The translations under genes were made by a program, and so were the position numbers. 64,000 nucleotides of DNA from Stenotrophomonas sp. NA06056 (lineage in GTDB: Bacteria; Pseudomonadota; Gammaproteobacteria; Xanthomonadales; Xanthomonadaceae), in assembly GCF_013364355.1 (NCBI RefSeq), contig NZ_CP054931.1, forward strand, positions 3,286,001-3,350,000. The letters run 5' to 3'. The notes beneath the pieces are model-generated. The model was not told the DNA's origin and did not search any database. It saw only the letters and a program-made list of their open reading frames with translations. Position 1 is the first letter of the stretch. Each line of letters begins with the position of its first letter. Below, in pieces: positions 15,763 to 25,030 of this stretch.

Positions 15763-16826
15763 GAATCGAACCCGCATTCCGCGTGGTCGCCAACAGCCAG
15801 GACATCACCGACAAGGTGATGTCACGGTTCAAGTCGATGCGCATTACCGACGAAACCGGCAACAGCTCGGACACGCTGGAGCTGCAGTTGGCCGATCACG
15901 ATCCGGACGATCCGATCCAACTGCCGCCGGTGGGTGCAGAACTGGAAGCCTTCATCGGCTATGACGGCCAAGTGCGCCGCATGGGTCTGTACATCTGCAA
16001 TGAGCTGGAGATTTCAGGCTATCCCGGCAGCATGACCCTGCGAGCGCATGCGGCACCGTTCGAAGCCAGCAAGGGCGGCAAGAACGATCTGCAGACGCAG
16101 AAGACGCGCACGTGGAAAAAGGGTACCACGATCGGCGACATGGTCACGCGGATGGCAGCCGAACACGGTCTCATCGCGGCGGTGAGTCGTTCATTGGCAT
16201 CGGTGGTGCTGCCATTGACCGTACAGTCGCAGGAGTCGGACATGAACCTGCTGCTGCGCCTGTCCAAGCAGCACGACGCAATCGCCAAGCCAGGCGGCGG
16301 TCGACTGATGTTCGTCACGCGTGGCGACTCCACCAGCGCCAGCGGCGACGGCATCCCTCCTGTAACCCTCACACCGGCCGACGGCAGCAGCTACAAGGTA
16401 ACCATCACCACGCGCGACGATGCCGGCACCACCATCGCCTACTACCGCGACGTGCGTGGCGCGCAGCGCCAGGAAGTGAAGGTGGGCACCGGCGAGCCGA
16501 TCGTGCGCCTGCGCATGGCCTATGCCGACCGCGAAAGCGCCGAAGCCGCCGCCCGCGCCAAGCACCGCGAACAGGCGCGGCAGACGCGCAAACTGAGCTA
16601 CAGCCTTCCGGGGCGCGAGACATTGATGGCCGAGGCCACGGTGATCATGCAGGGCTTCCGCGATGGCGTGGATGGCGAGTGGCTGGTCAAGCGCGCCGAG
16701 CACAGCATCGGTAGTGATGGTTATCGCACCAGCATCGAGTGCGAACAACCCAACAGCGCCGAATCAGTGAAGGCCGCCAGCAACGCAGCGGTGAAGCAGA
16801 GCCCGCAGGTGGGCAGCGAAGTGTAG
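15753..16826 (+). CDS. D: Late control/hub protein D
   Basis: This encodes 357 residues from a GTG at 15753 that overlaps X. It matches the P2 gpD family (FRVVANSQDITDKVMSRFKS ... LELQLADHDPDDPIQLPPVG ... LSKQHDAIAKPGGGRLMFV), the baseplate hub on which the gpV spike sits. It is the last gene of the tail cluster; its TAG stop lies inside a SMAG palindrome. No lysozyme, integrase or capsid gene follows, so the element ends here or soon after. Confidence 0.93.
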   Translation: MELGIEPAFRVVANSQDITDKVMSRFKSMRITDETGNSSDTLELQLADHDPDDPIQLPPVGAELEAFIGYDGQVRRMGLYICNELEISGYPGSMTLRAHAAPFEASKGGKNDLQTQKTRTWKKGTTIGDMVTRMAAEHGLIAAVSRSLASVVLPLTVQSQESDMNLLLRLSKQHDAIAKPGGGRLMFVTRGDSTSASGDGIPPVTLTPADGSSYKVTITTRDDAGTTIAYYRDVRGAQRQEVKVGTGEPIVRLRMAYADRESAEAAARAKHREQARQTRKLSYSLPGRETLMAEATVIMQGFRDGVDGEWLVKRAEHSIGSDGYRTSIECEQPNSAESVKAASNAAVKQSPQVGSEV

Positions 16827-16896
16827 ATCCACGCCATGCGTGGATTGGCTTCACATCCCCTGCCCGATTCGCAGTAGATCCACGCCATGCGTGGAT
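16823..16896. repeat. Two SMAG palindromes at the right end of the tail cluster
   Basis: GTAGATCCACGCCATGCGTGG occurs at 16823 and again at 16874, each 23 bp with ATCCACGC / GCGTGGAT arms. The GTAG head is the signature of Stenotrophomonas SMAG (REP-like) elements. The first overlaps the gpD stop codon, and the pair lies between convergent genes. Confidence 0.85.
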
Positions 16897-16908
16897 GCTC
16901 CTCGCACT

Positions 16909-17289
16909 TCAACTCACGTACTGCGCCACCCCATTACCGAACGACCAGTTCTCCCGCTTCACTTCCACAAGGTTGATGAACACATCCTCGCGGCGGATAC
17001 CCACCGCCGCGTGCAGGCCATCGGCAATACCGAGATACAGCGCCTTCTTCTGCTCCAGTGTGCGCCTTTCATTCCAGGTGATCTGGATGCAGATGAAGTC
17101 ATCGCTGCGGGCGATCCCCAGGTATCCCGGATCGAACACAAGCGTGCCGGCGTCATGCTCCTGGAAAATCTGGAAGCGATCGTTTTCCGGCACGCCTACT
17201 GCGCGCATGGCCTGGTAGATCGCTTCGCCGACACGCTGGCGGTACTCGACGGATTTACCTTTGCGAAGATCGATGCGGGCGAGCGGCAT
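16909..17289 (-). CDS. Tautomerase family protein
   Basis: This encodes 126 residues. It starts MPLARIDLRKGKSVEYRQRV; after Met removal, Pro1 would be the catalytic base of the 4-oxalocrotonate tautomerase superfamily, and Arg and acidic residues follow (FDPGYLGIARSDDF, WNERRTLEQKKALYLGI). It belongs to the longer Tautomerase_2-like group, whose substrates are mostly unknown. It converges on the tailocin and is a chromosomal neighbour rather than part of it. The start at 17289 is fixed by the need for Pro2. Confidence 0.8.
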   Translation of the reverse strand: MPLARIDLRKGKSVEYRQRVGEAIYQAMRAVGVPENDRFQIFQEHDAGTLVFDPGYLGIARSDDFICIQITWNERRTLEQKKALYLGIADGLHAAVGIRREDVFINLVEVKRENWSFGNGVAQYVS

Positions 17290-17525
17290 GGCGGTACTCC
17301 AAGGATGGGAGGTGCACAGCAATGGCCTGAGACTACGCCCGCCAAGGGCGCCGGAACAGCGCAGGCAGAGCATGCACCTGTGTACGGGTCTACCGTCCAG
17401 CAGATCGGTAGCTTCCCTCGAAACGATCTGCTCCTGGCCGCACGCCCGATCGTACGTGTCGTGCAGACAAGCCTCGGCGATGCGAAGGCACTCGGGGATG
17501 GAGACCCGGATGAAGCACGGGCAAC

Positions 17526-17555
17526 AAAAAAGCCCCCATCGCTGGAGGCTTTTTT
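17526..17555 (-). terminator. Terminator after tRNA-Val
   Basis: AAAAAAGCC (17526-17534) pairs with GGCTTTTTT (17547-17555), giving U-runs on both strands. On the minus strand it lies 13 bases past the tRNA 3' end. Confidence 0.75.
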
Positions 17556-17567
17556 CGTTCTGCAACA

Positions 17568-17642
17568 TGGTGGGCGGTACAGGGATCGAACCTGTGACCC
17601 TTGCCGTGTGAAGGCAATGCTCTACCGCTGAGCTAACCGCCC
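17568..17642 (-). tRNA. tRNA-Val (anticodon CAC)
   Basis: The minus strand reads GGGCGGTTAGCTCAGCGGTA at the 5' end, an anticodon loop TTCACAC (anticodon CAC), a T-loop GTTCGATCC and an encoded CCA. The gene is 75 nt and all four arms close. Its promoter lies upstream with TTGACG (17685-17690) and TATAAT (17663-17668), spaced 16. Confidence 0.95.
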
Positions 17643-17662
17643 GGTGTGTTGCTGAGCCGCTC

Positions 17663-17690
17663 ATTATAGGGCGGTTTTTCAGGGCGTCAA
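17663..17690 (-). promoter_or_regulatory. Sigma70 promoter of tRNA-Val
   Basis: On the minus strand TTGACG and TATAAT are separated by 16 bases, and TATAAT ends 21 bases before the tRNA. The bases before -35 (AAAAGGTG) match those in the tail-cluster 23-bp repeats. The 85 bases from here to pilZ also carry a degenerate SMAG palindrome (17735-17758). Confidence 0.8.
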
Positions 17691-17775
17691 CACCTTTTCA
17701 CATCGTGTTTCCCGGCCCATTTGCCCAACCAGCCAGGCATGGCCCGGCTCTACCGGGAAGCGCGATCCGCACCCA

Positions 17776-18129
17776 TCACATCGTATGGGTCGGCTTGTCC
17801 GAACCGGTCAGGCCGGCCAGGATCGTCTCGATCTTGTGCCGCACGGTCTCGCCTTCCTGCCCGTCGGCCAGCTGCACGCCGATGCCGGCCACGCGATTGC
17901 CCTGCGCGCCGGCCGGGGTCACCCAGATCACCTTGCCGGCCACCGGCAGGCGCTCGCTGGAATCGGGCAGGGTCAGCAGCAGGAACACCTCATCGCCCAG
18001 GAAGTAGCGCTTGGGCGTGGGCACGAAGATGCCGCCATTCTTCACGAACGGCATGTAGGCGCTGTACAGCGCGGCTTTGTCCTTCACGGCCAGGGACAGG
18101 ATGCCCTGGCGGGCGTTGCTGGCACTCAT
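17776..18129 (-). CDS. pilZ: Type IV pilus assembly protein PilZ
   Basis: This encodes 117 residues of the PilZ-domain family. It has the shape of the pilus-specific type, with the segment FVKNGGIFVPTPKRYFLGDE and VTPAGAQGNRVAGIGVQL. The canonical c-di-GMP motif RxxxR...DxSxxG is not present, as in P. aeruginosa PilZ and its Xanthomonas counterpart, which act by contacting PilB/FimX rather than binding the nucleotide. It overlaps holB by 4 bases at its start; this holB-pilZ pairing is conserved in pseudomonads and xanthomonads. Confidence 0.92.
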   Translation of the reverse strand: MSASNARQGILSLAVKDKAALYSAYMPFVKNGGIFVPTPKRYFLGDEVFLLLTLPDSSERLPVAGKVIWVTPAGAQGNRVAGIGVQLADGQEGETVRHKIETILAGLTGSDKPTHTM

Positions 18130-19082
18130 CGATTTCCCCTTGCGGCAGGCCGCTCGTTCACCTTGTTCCAGGCCAGCAGCAACTCGACAACCGCAAGGTC
18201 TGCACGCACGGTGGTGCGCAGCAGGTCGCGGGTACGGTTGGCCGCATCGAACCAGGCTGCAAGCTTGTGCAATCGCTCCGGCGTGGTCAAGGCATCGGTG
18301 CTGGCCTGCGCCAGCGCCAGGTCAGCGGCGAAGCGCAAGCGCAGCGCCGCGTTGTCATCGGCGCACCACTTCTGCGCCAGCTCCACTGCACCGGTCTTGC
18401 CGGCGGCCAGCTGTTCCAGCTCGCGGCCGACGTCGCGGCGCAGGCTCAGGCCATCTTCGCGCAGCCAGTTGTCGGCCTGCCCGGGATGGCCGCGCGCTGC
18501 ATCCAGCGCCTCGCGCGCGGCCGACTCGCTATGGCCTTGCTGCTGCAGCCAGGCCAGCGCTTCCTCGCGCGGTGGCAACTTGAATTCCAGGCGCTGGCAG
18601 CGGCTGCGCACGGTCTGCGGCAGGCGCGCCGGGTCACTGCTTATCAACCACAGGTAACGGCCCGGCTGCGGCTCTTCCAGGGTCTTCAGCAGCGCGTTGG
18701 CGGCCGAACGGTTGATGGCATCGGCCGGGTCGACGATCACCACCTGCGCCACGCCGTACTGCGGGGTCAGCGCCAGCTTGTTGGTGATCTCGCGCACCTG
18801 CTCGATGACGATCTCGGTGCGCAGCTTGTCGCCGCTCTTGTTCGGAATGAAGCTGATCAGCTGCAGGTCGGGGTGCGTGCCGGCCGCAATCAGCTGACGG
18901 GTGCGGGTGGCGTGCGTGGCATCGCCGCGTGCCAGCACGTGGTCGGCCAGCGCAAGGGCCACCTCACGCTTGCCCAAACCGGCCGGGCCACAGATCAGCA
19001 GGCCATGGCCCAACCGATCCGCATCCAACGCGGCCACGGTCTGGTCAAACGCGCGCTGCTGCCAGGGCGAAAACGTACTCAT
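18126..19082 (-). CDS. holB: DNA polymerase III delta' subunit
   Basis: This encodes 318 residues. The AAA+ clamp-loader fold carries the P-loop GPAGLGKRE at residues 32-40, VVIVDPADAINRSAANALLK (Walker B/sensor region) and LEEPQPGRYLWLISSDP. It is part of the clamp loader that places the beta sliding clamp on DNA. It overlaps tmk and pilZ by 4 bases each, so the genes are coupled. Confidence 0.95.
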   Translation of the reverse strand: MSTFSPWQQRAFDQTVAALDADRLGHGLLICGPAGLGKREVALALADHVLARGDATHATRTRQLIAAGTHPDLQLISFIPNKSGDKLRTEIVIEQVREITNKLALTPQYGVAQVVIVDPADAINRSAANALLKTLEEPQPGRYLWLISSDPARLPQTVRSRCQRLEFKLPPREEALAWLQQQGHSESAAREALDAARGHPGQADNWLREDGLSLRRDVGRELEQLAAGKTGAVELAQKWCADDNAALRLRFAADLALAQASTDALTTPERLHKLAAWFDAANRTRDLLRTTVRADLAVVELLLAWNKVNERPAARGNR

Positions 19083-19744
19083 GCGCCATGCCCCTCCTGC
19101 AACCAGCGCTCGACATGCGCAACCACATCGGCGGCCACGCGCTCCTGCACCTGCCCGGCATCGACCAGCGCAAAGCGCTGCGGGTCCTGCTGTGCGCGGC
19201 TGCGGAACACTTCGCGCACGCGCTGGAAGAAATCGTCCTGCTCGCTTTCAATACGGTCTGGCCACAGATCGCGGCCGTTGGCGCGCGCGCGACCGACGGC
19301 CACATCCACATCCAGCAGCAGGGTCAGACCGGGCAGCAGGCCGACGGCGCGGCGCTCCAGGTCGGCAATCCACTGCGGGTCCAGGCCGCGGCCCCCGCCC
19401 TGGTAGGCGTAGCTGGAATCGGTGAAGCGATCGCTGAGCACGTAGGCGCCGCGCTGCAGCGCCGGCCGGATCACCTGGCGCACATGCTGCGCGCGTGCGG
19501 CGAACACCAGCAGCAGCTCTGCCTCGGCGCTGAGCGGTTCGGCAGCGATCTCGGCATCGGGCTTCAGCACCAGCCCGCGGATGCGCTCGGCCAGCGGCGT
19601 GCCACCGGGTTCGCGGGTCAGTACGACTTCATGGCCGTGGCGGCGCAGGCACTCGCGGATGGCATTGATGGCCGTGGTCTTGCCCGCGCCCTCGCCGCCT
19701 TCCAGGCTGACGAAACGGGGATGGCGAAGCAGCGCGGAACTCAT
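19079..19744 (-). CDS. tmk: Thymidylate kinase
   Basis: This encodes 221 residues. The P-loop SLEGGEGAGKTT is at residues 13-24, the substrate motif TREPGGTPLAERIR follows, and DRFTDSSYAYQGGGRGL is the conserved DR block. It phosphorylates dTMP to dTDP for DNA synthesis. It overlaps mltG by 4 bases upstream and holB by 4 bases downstream, in the mltG-tmk-holB order also known from E. coli. Confidence 0.96.
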   Translation of the reverse strand: MSSALLRHPRFVSLEGGEGAGKTTAINAIRECLRRHGHEVVLTREPGGTPLAERIRGLVLKPDAEIAAEPLSAEAELLLVFAARAQHVRQVIRPALQRGAYVLSDRFTDSSYAYQGGGRGLDPQWIADLERRAVGLLPGLTLLLDVDVAVGRARANGRDLWPDRIESEQDDFFQRVREVFRSRAQQDPQRFALVDAGQVQERVAADVVAHVERWLQEGHGA

Positions 19745-20802
19745 TGCGCCGGGGTCTCCTGGGTGCGTTGCTGGCGCAGCTGCTGCAGGTAGCGGGCTAC
19801 GGCGGCGTTGTGTTTGTCCAGGCTGGGCGAGAACACATGTGCGCCACTGCCATCGCCCACGGCGACGAAGTACAGCGCATCGCCCGGCGCCGGTTGCGCA
19901 GCGGCCATCAGCGCGTCGCGGCTGGGCATGGCGATCGGGGTCGGGGTCAGGCCAGACCGGGTGTAGGTGTTGTAGGGCGTATCGGTGGTCAGGTCACGGC
20001 GGCGGATGTTGCCGTCGTACGCCGCGCCGATGCCGTAGATCACGGTCGGGTCGGTCTGCAGGCGCATGCCGATCTTCAGGCGGCGCATGAACACGCCGGC
20101 AATCTGAGGCCGCTCGCTGGCCAGCGCGGTTTCCTTTTCGATGATCGAGGCCATCGTCAGCAGCTCGTACGGCGTGTTGATCGGCAGATCCGGCGCACGG
20201 CTTTCCCAGGCTTCGTCCAACGCCTTCTCCATCGCGCCGTGGGCGCGCTTGAGCACGTCCAGGTCGCTGTCGCCGCGCTGGTAGACGTAGGTTTCCGGCA
20301 GGAAGCGGCCTTCCGGATGCTGGCCGGCGAACCCGAGGCGATCCATCAGCGCTGCGTCATCGAGGGTATCGGTGGTGTGCAGCAGCGGATCGGCGCGCTT
20401 CAGCGCAGCGCGCAGCTGGCGGATGTTCCAGCCTTCGATGATGGTGACGCGGTGCTGCAGCACCTTGCCTGCGCGCATGCGCAGCAGCAGTTCGCGCGGG
20501 GTCAGGTCCTTGCTCAGTGCGTACTCACCCACCTTCAGCTTGCCGGCCGCATCGAGCTGGCGTGCCAGCAGCTGCCACTGGGTGTCCTGGCCCTCGTCCA
20601 CGCCGGCCTCGCGCAGCTTGCGCAGCACGCTGTTCATGCCATCGCCACTGGCGATGACCACGCTGTCCGCACTGGGGGTCAACGGCACGTCGGCAAACTG
20701 GTTCTGCTTGTAGAAGAACCACGCGCCCGCGCCGGCCACGATGGCCGCCAGCACCACCAGCAGCGTTACCACGAACAGACACCCGCGCTTGGCTCCCGCC
20801 AT
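19741..20802 (-). CDS. mltG: Endolytic murein transglycosylase MltG (YceG family)
   Basis: This encodes 353 residues. An N-terminal membrane segment (about residues 8-31) is followed by a LysM-like part and the YceG catalytic part with YELLTMASIIEKETAL; the Glu in EKE is the catalytic acid. The conserved TPYNTYTRSGLTPTPIAMPS block comes near the end. It cuts nascent glycan strands and limits peptidoglycan chain length. It is the first gene of the tightly overlapping mltG-tmk-holB-pilZ run. Confidence 0.95.
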   Translation of the reverse strand: MAGAKRGCLFVVTLLVVLAAIVAGAGAWFFYKQNQFADVPLTPSADSVVIASGDGMNSVLRKLREAGVDEGQDTQWQLLARQLDAAGKLKVGEYALSKDLTPRELLLRMRAGKVLQHRVTIIEGWNIRQLRAALKRADPLLHTTDTLDDAALMDRLGFAGQHPEGRFLPETYVYQRGDSDLDVLKRAHGAMEKALDEAWESRAPDLPINTPYELLTMASIIEKETALASERPQIAGVFMRRLKIGMRLQTDPTVIYGIGAAYDGNIRRRDLTTDTPYNTYTRSGLTPTPIAMPSRDALMAAAQPAPGDALYFVAVGDGSGAHVFSPSLDKHNAAVARYLQQLRQQRTQETPAQ

Positions 20803-20880
20803 GGACTACCTCTGAACTCGATTCCGTCGTGCAGGATACCGTGCCGGGTGGCGCGGGGTCATGACCGGAGCCACGCGTCC

Positions 20881-20937
20881 GTGCCGACCAACGGTCGGCA
20901 CCCACCGGGCCCGGTAGCGCCGGGCCATGCCCGGCGG
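20881..20937. repeat. SMAG-like palindromes between pabB and mltG
   Basis: GTGCCGACC / GGTCGGCAC arms lie at 20881-20901, and GGTAGCGCCGGGCCATGCCC begins at 20913. Both are GTAG-type palindromes. They may process or end the mRNA between pabB and mltG. Confidence 0.65.
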
Positions 20938-20947
20938 CGGCACTCGA

Positions 20948-22312
20948 TCAGCCCTGCTGGCCCAGCGCCCGCAGCAGGCCGCGGGCCTTGGCGCGGGTTT
21001 CGTCCAGCTCCTTGTCCGGATCCGAGTCGACCACGATGCCGGCACCGGTGCGGAAGCTGACCACGTTGCCATCCACTTCAGCGGTGCGGATCAGAATGTT
21101 CAGGTCCAGGTCGCCATCGCGGTTCAGCCAGCCGAACGCACCGGTGTACGCACCGCGCGGCACCTGCTCCAGCTCGCTGATGATCTGCATGCAGCGTACC
21201 TTCGGGCAGCCGGTGATGGTGCCGCCTGGGAAGGTGGCGGCGATCACGTCGCCCGGGGTGACTTCCGTGCGCAGGTGGCCGCTGACGTTGCTGACGATGT
21301 GGTGCACGTGAGCGTAGCTTTCCACGGTCATCAACTCGTCCACGACAACCGTGCCGGGCAGGCAGATACGACCCAGGTCGTTGCGCTCCAGGTCGATCAG
21401 CATCACGTGCTCGGCGCGCTCCTTGGGGTGGCCGACCAGCTCCTGGATACGCGCGGCATCGTCGTCGCCCTCGAAGCGCGGGCGGGTACCGGCGATCGGG
21501 CGGGTCTGCGCGTGGCCGCCATGCACCGATACCAGCCGTTCCGGCGACGAGCTGACCACATGCCGGCCGTGAGCGCTGAACAGGCCGGCGAACGGCGCCG
21601 GATTGGCGCGCCGCAGCTGCGCATACAGCGCCTGCGGACTGACCGGCGCTGCGAAGCGCGCGCTCCAGCGCCGCGACAGGTTCACCTGGAACACGTCGCC
21701 GGCGCGCAGGTACTCGATCACCCGGCGCACGCCATCGGTGAAGCGCTGCGGTTCGTCTTCGCTGACCGACTGCGGCGGCTGCCAGCCCTGCCCGGCCTGC
21801 GGTAGTTCGCCCGCAACCAACGCGACCAGCGTGTCCAGCAGCGCCTGCTCACCCGCCTCGGCCACCAGGAAGCTGCTCTCGGTATCGTGGTCGTGCAGTA
21901 CAGCGGCCGGGCAACGCAGGGCGAGCGCCGTCGGCCGGCCATCATCGCGCGCACGTGCCGGCAGCACCGGCTCGACCTGGCTGGCCACTTCGTAGTCAAG
22001 CATCAGCGCCCAGCCACCGCGGAACGGCAGCGCGTGGCCGCCGTCATGCGGTAGGCGCGCTGCCTGCCATGCACGGTCCAGCGCCTGCAGGAAACTGCCG
22101 GGCTGCAGCGCACCGTGCTGGTCGCGCACCTGGCCATCGGCATCCAGCTGCAGGGTATCGCCCTGCGCGGCCAGCAGCAGGCTCCAGCGGCCCTGGGCGG
22201 TACCCGAGGCGGTGGACTCCATCAGCAGCGGGAAACGCGCTGCGTCGCGCTCCTGCAGCGCCAGCAGGTCGATCGGGTGCGGCAGCGGGTGGATCAGAGG
22301 GGCGTGAGTCAT
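20948..22312 (-). CDS. pabB: Aminodeoxychorismate synthase component I (PabB-like), Ala at position 274
   Basis: This encodes 454 residues from ATG 22312 (ATG 22339 is also possible). It has the chorismate-binding fold with SSSPERLVSVHGG, the LIDLERNDLGRI block and the FPGGTITGCPK signature. It makes 4-amino-4-deoxychorismate for folate, using ammonia from a PabA/TrpG partner not seen here. The key PIKGT lysine (K274 in E. coli PabB) is alanine: the sequence reads RPIAGTRPR with GCC at 21491-21493, also residue 274, which is the TrpE-like state. Length and place next to fabF/mltG (the site of pabC in E. coli) favour PabB, but the activity is open. Confidence 0.8.
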   Translation of the reverse strand: MTHAPLIHPLPHPIDLLALQERDAARFPLLMESTASGTAQGRWSLLLAAQGDTLQLDADGQVRDQHGALQPGSFLQALDRAWQAARLPHDGGHALPFRGGWALMLDYEVASQVEPVLPARARDDGRPTALALRCPAAVLHDHDTESSFLVAEAGEQALLDTLVALVAGELPQAGQGWQPPQSVSEDEPQRFTDGVRRVIEYLRAGDVFQVNLSRRWSARFAAPVSPQALYAQLRRANPAPFAGLFSAHGRHVVSSSPERLVSVHGGHAQTRPIAGTRPRFEGDDDAARIQELVGHPKERAEHVMLIDLERNDLGRICLPGTVVVDELMTVESYAHVHHIVSNVSGHLRTEVTPGDVIAATFPGGTITGCPKVRCMQIISELEQVPRGAYTGAFGWLNRDGDLDLNILIRTAEVDGNVVSFRTGAGIVVDSDPDKELDETRAKARGLLRALGQQG

Positions 22313-22404
22313 GGCGGCCAGTTCGGGAGACGGATACACGGAAGCCGCCTTGCGGCGGCCTCGTGGTTGGCGGAGTCAAGCCTGGCTCGACGCTACCGGT
22401 GCGA

Positions 22405-23667
<1,263 letters not shown>

Positions 23668-23737
23668 TGCTGATTCTCCTGACCCGAACGTTCTTTGCGG
23701 GTAACGCGGTTTACTTCGGTGTGGTGCGCAAACACAC

Positions 23738-23758
23738 GGGGCCGCAAACAGCGGCCCC
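23738..23758 (-). terminator. Hairpin between acpP and fabF
   Basis: GGGGCCGC (23738-23745) pairs with GCGGCCCC (23751-23758) around a 5-base loop. No U-run follows on the minus strand, so it is best read as a partial terminator or processing site that keeps acpP mRNA more abundant than fabF. Confidence 0.6.
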
Positions 23759-23812
23759 ATGGGGTGTCGTGCGCGGCGAGCTCAACGCCGGCGCGCGCAC
23801 TGACGTCCTGCA

Positions 23813-24052
23813 TCAGGCCTTGACGTGGGCCGTGATGTAGGTGATCGCAGCCTGCACGGTGCTGATCTTCTCGGCTTCTTCGTCCGGGATCTCGCACTCG
23901 AACTCTTCTTCCAGCGCCATCACCAGCTCGACGGTGTCCAGCGAGTCAGCGCCCAGGTCATCGACGAACGATGCGCTGTTGGTGACTTCTTCTTCCTTGA
24001 CGCCAAGCTGTTCGATGACGATTTTCTTGACGCGTTCTTCGATGGTGCTCAT
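23813..24052 (-). CDS. acpP: Acyl carrier protein
   Basis: This encodes 79 residues, very acidic, with the 4'-phosphopantetheine site DSL in [13 protein letters not shown]. The start at [10 protein letters not shown] is the standard one. It carries growing acyl chains for the Fab enzymes encoded around it. The 152-base gap to fabG is the longest in the cluster and probably holds its own promoter. The leader contains a small hairpin GCCATC / GATGGC (around 24101-24118). Confidence 0.97.
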   Translation of the reverse strand: MSTIEERVKKIVIEQLGVKEEEVTNSASFVDDLGADSLDTVELVMALEEEFECEIPDEEAEKISTVQAAITYITAHVKA

Positions 24053-24204
24053 GGGATATCGCTCCAGATGGAGTAGTGGTTCAAAAGTGGTCGCCATCAA
24101 AGGCGATGGCCGTGGGATAGTGTAGTGGAAACCGACGCGACCTTGCATTGCAGCAAAAATCCTCGCAGATCAACCACTTGCGGCGCAATCCCTGCGCCCC
24201 TTGC

Positions 24205-24948
24205 TTACGGCATGTACATGCCGCCGTTCACATGGAGAGTTTCGCCGGTGATGTAGCCGGCAGCCGGGCTGGCCAGGAAGGCCACCGCGTGGGCGATGTC
24301 CTCCGGCGAACCCAGGCGTTCGAGGGCGATGTCGCCGATCAGCGCGGTACGCGCCTCTTCCGGCAGCGCCTTGGTCATGTCGGTGTCGATGAAGCCCGGC
24401 GCGACCACGTTGACGGTGACGCCACGCGAGCCAATTTCCTTGGCCAGCGACTTGGAGAAACCGATGATGCCGGCCTTGGCAGCGGCATAGTTGGCCTGGC
24501 CGGCGTTGCCGGTCACGCCCACCACCGAGGCGATGTTGATGATGCGGCCCTTGCGCGCCTTCATCATGCCGCGCATGACCGCCTTGCTGGTGCGGAACAC
24601 GCTGGTCAGGTTGGTGTCGATGATCGACGCCCAATCCTCTTCCTTCATGCGCATCAGCAGGTTGTCGCGGGTGATGCCGGCGTTGTTGACCAGAATCGAG
24701 ATCGGGCCGAATTCCTTGGCGATACCGTCAAGCACGGCGTCGAGAGCGGCGGCGTCGGTGACGTTCAGCGCGCGGCCGTGGCCGCCGTGGGCTGCCAGAC
24801 GCTCGCCGATCGCGGCAGCGCCGGAATCGGTGGTGGCGGTGCCGATGACGGTGGCGCCCTGGGCGGCCAGCAGATCGGCGATGGCGGCGCCAATGCCACG
24901 GCTGGCACCGGTGACCAGTGCGATTTCACCCTGCAGGGGCTTGCTCAT
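24205..24948 (-). CDS. fabG: 3-oxoacyl-ACP reductase
   Basis: This encodes 247 residues of the SDR fold: the NADPH site TGASRGIGAA near the N-terminus, NNAGITRDNLL, the catalytic Ser in INIASVVG, and Tyr-x-x-x-Lys in NYAAAKAGI. It reduces 3-oxoacyl-ACP in fatty acid elongation. It starts at MSKPLQGE with a purine-rich site upstream; an earlier in-frame Met is less likely. It lies between fabD and acpP. Confidence 0.97.
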   Translation of the reverse strand: MSKPLQGEIALVTGASRGIGAAIADLLAAQGATVIGTATTDSGAAAIGERLAAHGGHGRALNVTDAAALDAVLDGIAKEFGPISILVNNAGITRDNLLMRMKEEDWASIIDTNLTSVFRTSKAVMRGMMKARKGRIINIASVVGVTGNAGQANYAAAKAGIIGFSKSLAKEIGSRGVTVNVVAPGFIDTDMTKALPEEARTALIGDIALERLGSPEDIAHAVAFLASPAAGYITGETLHVNGGMYMP

Positions 24949-25030
24949 GATGTTTTCCTCAGACTGGGGCGGCCGCCGCACCCGTGCCGCTTGCAGCGGC
25001 CACCGGCACGGTCGGCAGGAACAGGGGCAA

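Noticed and set aside
1..16826. Intact P2-like prophage
   Set aside because: In the visible part no integrase, terminase, portal, capsid or head completion gene is found, and core genes follow directly after gpD. It cannot be excluded for the part left of the window.
17526..17642. tRNA-Val(CAC) as the attachment site of the tail element
   Set aside because: No duplicate of the tRNA 3' end was found next to the tail genes, the tautomerase gene lies between them, and no integrase is visible.
20948..22312. Anthranilate synthase component I (trpE) as at pyocin loci between trpE and trpG
   Set aside because: Length, the neighbours fabF and mltG and the absence of trpG/trpD fit PabB better, despite the TrpE-like alanine 274. 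The tail cluster is also several kilobases away.
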